Origin: UBA4644 sp964646225
Lineage (GTDB): Bacteria > Bacillota > Clostridia > Oscillospirales > Butyricicoccaceae
Reading direction: 5' to 3'
Length of the DNA stretch: 16,536 nt
Assembly (NCBI GenBank): GCA_964646225.1
Contig: CAZYAD010000032.1
Location: 1-16,536 of the forward strand
The notes under the pieces: generated by a model
Database searches by the model: none
What the model was told of the DNA's origin: nothing
What the model saw: only the letters and a program-made list of their open reading frames with translations
Shown: positions 13,987 to 16,536 of the stretch, piece after piece
How positions within the stretch are numbered: the stretch's first letter is position 1
How the letters are laid out: each line of letters opens with the position of its first letter
Position numbers and translations under genes: made by a program

Positions 13987-15323
13987 AGGAGACCGTAAAA
14001 GTTTATCTGCTGCCCCTGGGCTGCCCCAAAAATCTGGTGAATTCCGAGCAGATGCTGGGCAGACTGCGAAACGCCGGCATGGAGCTGGTGGACAGCCCGG
14101 AGGGAGCCGACGCCGCCATCGTCAACACCTGCGGCTTTATCGAAAGCGCCAAGACCGAGGCCATCCAGGCCATTTTAGAGCTGGCCCAGCTGAAGCAGCA
14201 GGGAAAGCTGCGGGCGCTGATCGCTGCCGGCTGTCTTACCCAGCGGTATCAGGACGAGTTTTTGCAGGAGCTGCCCGAGGTGGACTGCGCACTGGGCGTG
14301 GGCAGCTACGATGACATCGTGGAGGCGGTGGAGGAGGCGCTGAAAAAGGGCGACCGGCGGGCCTGGTTCCGTCCCCGGGAGGAAAGCGCCCTCACCGGCG
14401 ACCGGGTGCTGCTCACTGACCCCTATTCCCCCTACCTGCGCATCGCCGAGGGCTGCGACAACAAGTGCGCCTACTGCGTCATTCCGGATATCCGGGGCGC
14501 CTTCCGCAGCGTCCCCATGGAGGATGTGCTGGCCGAGACCCGGCAGCTGGCAGCGCAGGGGGCAAAGGAGCTGCTGGTGGTGGCGCAGGATATCACCCGC
14601 TACGGGCTGGATCTTTACGGACGGTGTCGTCTGGCCGATCTGCTGCGGGAGCTGGAGAAGATCGAGGACATTCGCTGGATCCGTCTGCATTACCTCTATC
14701 CGGACGAAATGCCTGACGAGCTGCTGGAGGTTATGGCCGCCAGCAAAAAGATCCTGCATTATTTCGACATTCCCATCCAGCACATCAACGACCGGGTGCT
14801 GCGGGATATGAACCGTCGTGGCGGGGGCGACCTGATCCGGGAGCGCATCACCCGTCTGCGGCAGCTGATGCCCGATGCCGTCATCCGTACCAGCCTGATC
14901 GTGGGCTTCCCCGGGGAGACCGAGGAGGAGTATCAGGAGCTGTATGACTTCCTGGCGGAATACCGGCTGGAGCGGGTGGGCGTTTTCTGCTACTCTCAGG
15001 AGGAGGGCTCCAAAGCGGCTCTGATGCCGGATCAGGTACCGGAGGAGGTCAAGGAGCGCCGCCGCGCCGAACTGTATGCCCTGCAGGAGCAGGTGATGGA
15101 CGAGGCCTCTGCCGCCCAGCTGGGCCGCACCCTGGAGGTGCTGTGCTGCGGCAGGGAGGAAGACGACCGGTGCTTCGGCCGCAGCTATATGGACTCCATC
15201 GACATTGACGGGCAGGTCTTTTTCGAAAGCGCCGACGCCCGGCCCGGCGATTTTGTCCGGGTCAAGATCACCTACGCCGAGGGCTGCGACCTCTACGGCG
15301 AGGTAACTGAGCAGGAGGATTGA
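13983..15323 (+). CDS. rimO: ribosomal protein uS12 methylthiotransferase
   Basis: A 446-residue radical-SAM methylthiotransferase that adds methylthio to the conserved Asp of ribosomal protein uS12. Auxiliary-cluster cysteines are Cys14 (LGCPKNLVNSE), Cys50 (NTCGFI) and Cys84 (AAGCL). The radical-SAM cluster is Cys158, Cys162 and Cys165 in GCDNKCAYCVIP. PKNLVNSE and IPDIRGAFRS are RimO signatures distinguishing it from MtaB. The final ~65 residues are a TRAM domain for substrate binding. It begins with GTG in a GTGA overlap with the recX stop. The run recA-recX-rimO-pgsA is a known type of clostridial arrangement. Confidence 0.95.
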   Translation: MKETVKVYLLPLGCPKNLVNSEQMLGRLRNAGMELVDSPEGADAAIVNTCGFIESAKTEAIQAILELAQLKQQGKLRALIAAGCLTQRYQDEFLQELPEVDCALGVGSYDDIVEAVEEALKKGDRRAWFRPREESALTGDRVLLTDPYSPYLRIAEGCDNKCAYCVIPDIRGAFRSVPMEDVLAETRQLAAQGAKELLVVAQDITRYGLDLYGRCRLADLLRELEKIEDIRWIRLHYLYPDEMPDELLEVMAASKKILHYFDIPIQHINDRVLRDMNRRGGGDLIRERITRLRQLMPDAVIRTSLIVGFPGETEEEYQELYDFLAEYRLERVGVFCYSQEEGSKAALMPDQVPEEVKERRRAELYALQEQVMDEASAAQLGRTLEVLCCGREEDDRCFGRSYMDSIDIDGQVFFESADARPGDFVRVKITYAEGCDLYGEVTEQED

Positions 15324-15329
15324 TCCCTT

Positions 15330-15887
15330 ATGACATTGCCTAATATTCTCACCTGTCTCCGGGTGGTGCTGATCCCGGTGTTTATGGTGCTGGCCTATCA
15401 GGACACCGCCGCCTGTGACCTGGCGGCGCTGGTGGTGTATGTGGTGGCCTGCCTGACCGATTATGTGGACGGCAAGCTGGCCCGCAAAAACAACCAGGTC
15501 ACCAACTTCGGCAAGTTCATGGATCCCGTGGCCGACAAGCTGCTGGTGATGGCCGCCCTTTTGCTGTTTGTGGAGGATGGCACCATTTCCGCCTGGATGG
15601 TGGCCATCATTCTGGGCCGGGAGTTCATCGTCTCGGCCCTGCGGATGGTGGCGGCCTCTGACGGACTGGTGATCGCCGCCAACATCTGGGGCAAGGCCAA
15701 GACCATGATCACCATGATCACACTGATTCTGCTGCTCTGCCCCATCGGCCCGCTGATGCTGGGGCCGGTCTCGGTGCAGCAGGTGCTGATCTGGGTCACT
15801 GTGATCATCACTGCCATTTCCGGCATCACCTATATCAAGGATAATTTCGCCGTCATTAAGGACGGCTTCACCCAGAAAGGAGCCTGA
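15330..15887 (+). CDS. pgsA: CDP-diacylglycerol-glycerol-3-phosphate 3-phosphatidyltransferase
   Basis: A 185-residue integral membrane enzyme making phosphatidylglycerol phosphate, the committed step to phosphatidylglycerol and cardiolipin. The CDP-alcohol phosphatidyltransferase signature D-x2-DG-x2-AR-x8-G-x3-D-x3-D is complete: Asp44, Asp47-Gly48, Ala51-Arg52, Gly61, Asp65 and Asp69. The N-terminus LPNILTCLRVVLIPVF is typical of PgsA. Several hydrophobic segments (about 10-22, 28-43, 70-80, 85-100, 125-142, 148-165) fit a six-helix bundle. AGGAGG lies 11 bases before the ATG, just inside the end of rimO. Confidence 0.95.
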   Translation: MTLPNILTCLRVVLIPVFMVLAYQDTAACDLAALVVYVVACLTDYVDGKLARKNNQVTNFGKFMDPVADKLLVMAALLLFVEDGTISAWMVAIILGREFIVSALRMVAASDGLVIAANIWGKAKTMITMITLILLLCPIGPLMLGPVSVQQVLIWVTVIITAISGITYIKDNFAVIKDGFTQKGA

Positions 15888-15892
15888 GCGTT

Positions 15893-16536
15893 ATGCAGCT
15901 CTACAATTCCCTCAGCCATAAAAAGGAAGAATTTTACACCAACCAGCCCGGCAAGGTGGCCCTGTACACCTGCGGCCCCACGGTCTATCACTTTGCCCAC
16001 ATCGGCAACCTGCGCTCTTATATCATGGAGGATGTGCTGGAAAAGCACCTGCGCTACAGCGGCTACGATGTGAAGCGGGTCATGAACATCACCGATGTGG
16101 GGCACCTGTCCTCTGACGCCGACGAGGGCGAGGACAAAATGCTCAAGGGCGCCCGCCGGGAGCACAAGACCGTCATGGAGATCGCAAAGTTCTATACCGA
16201 CGCCTTCTTCGAGGACTGCCGCAAGCTGAACATCAAGCGCCCCGATGTGGTGGAGCCTGCCACAAACTGCATCCCGGAGTTTATCCATATGGTGCAGAGC
16301 CTCATTGAAAAGGGCTATGCCTATGTGGCAGGGGGCAATGTGTACTTCGACACCTCCAAGCTGCAGGAGTACTATGTGTTCAACAAGCACGAGGAGGAGG
16401 ACCTGATGGTGGGCGTCCGCGAGGGCGTGGAGGAGGATACCAACAAGCGCAACAAAAACGACTTCGTCCTGTGGTTCACCAAGTCCAAGTTCGAGGATCA
16501 GGCCCTGAAATGGGACTCCCCCTGGGGCGTGGGCTA
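15893..16536 (+). CDS. cysS: cysteinyl-tRNA synthetase, 5' part (runs off the window)
   Basis: The frame is open for 214 codons to the window edge. It is a class I aminoacyl-tRNA synthetase that charges tRNA-Cys. The Rossmann start is clear: LYTCGPTVYHFAHIGN, with zinc ligand Cys27 and the HIGH-type motif HIGN at 36-39, then NITDVGH and later DFVLWF. The sequence stops at WDSPWGVG, just before the expected PGWHIECS zinc-ligand region. The KMSKS loop and the anticodon-binding domain lie outside. AAAGGAG (15876-15882) precedes ATG 15893 by 10 bases; the gap after pgsA is 5 bases. Confidence 0.96.
   Translation, partial: MQLYNSLSHKKEEFYTNQPGKVALYTCGPTVYHFAHIGNLRSYIMEDVLEKHLRYSGYDVKRVMNITDVGHLSSDADEGEDKMLKGARREHKTVMEIAKFYTDAFFEDCRKLNIKRPDVVEPATNCIPEFIHMVQSLIEKGYAYVAGGNVYFDTSKLQEYYVFNKHEEEDLMVGVREGVEEDTNKRNKNDFVLWFTKSKFEDQALKWDSPWGVG

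Noticed and set aside
13983..15323. Possibility that this is a second MtaB/MiaB rather than RimO
   Set aside because: PKNLVNSE after the first Cys and IPDIRGAFRS after the radical-SAM cysteines are RimO signatures; the other methylthiotransferase in the window has the MtaB forms.

Overview
The window is most simply read as chromosomal DNA of a high-GC, low-spore-signal Firmicute of the Oscillospiraceae (Faecalibacterium/Gemmiger/Subdoligranulum-like). This placement is inferred from the gene families (YqhQ/DUF1385 next to prmC, a recA-recX-rimO-pgsA-cysS run, a DacF-type carboxypeptidase), Gram-positive-type regulatory signals (AGGAGG ribosome sites, a CGAAC-N4-GTT LexA box) and strong GC bias in third codon positions. 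No rRNA, tRNA, CRISPR array or intact transposon was seen.

Layout. (1) Positions 1-783 are a visibly AT-richer scar. They hold the C-terminal end of a YoaP-domain acetyltransferase, a second GNAT acetyltransferase cut off after its acetyl-CoA loop, the last codons and right end of an IS3-family element, and what looks like the surviving 3' half of a terminator. (2) Positions 799-3740 are a two-gene minus-strand unit: mtaB (tRNA methylthiotransferase), overlapping by 4 bases a methyltransferase fused to a GNAT domain. (3) A divergent promoter region at 3741-3837 serves mtaB and a secreted D-Ala-D-Ala carboxypeptidase. (4) A small P-loop protein with its own strong promoter and terminator lies at 5031-5578. 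(5) Positions 5734-12299 are one closely spaced plus-strand gene series: a lipoprotein with DxDGDG repeats, an OmpR/PhoB-type response regulator, a histidine kinase, YqhQ, PrmC and a solitary D12-class DNA adenine methylase. (6) From 12304 to the end is an SOS-type promoter followed by recA, recX, rimO, pgsA and the 5' part of cysS, with overlaps or gaps of a few bases.

How the parts fit together. Regions 2 and 6 are mainly RNA modification, translation, DNA repair and phospholipid housekeeping. The most interesting part is region 5. A lipoprotein that could sample the outside of the membrane is encoded immediately upstream of a two-component pair. The shared promoter has an 11-bp-period direct repeat in the place where a PhoB-like regulator would bind, and a -10 element so close to the ATG that the message may be leaderless. 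Nothing here is unmistakably a new defence or mobile system. The best candidates for undescribed biology are the lipoprotein/two-component module, the methyltransferase-GNAT fusion, the small P-loop protein and the solitary adenine methylase.
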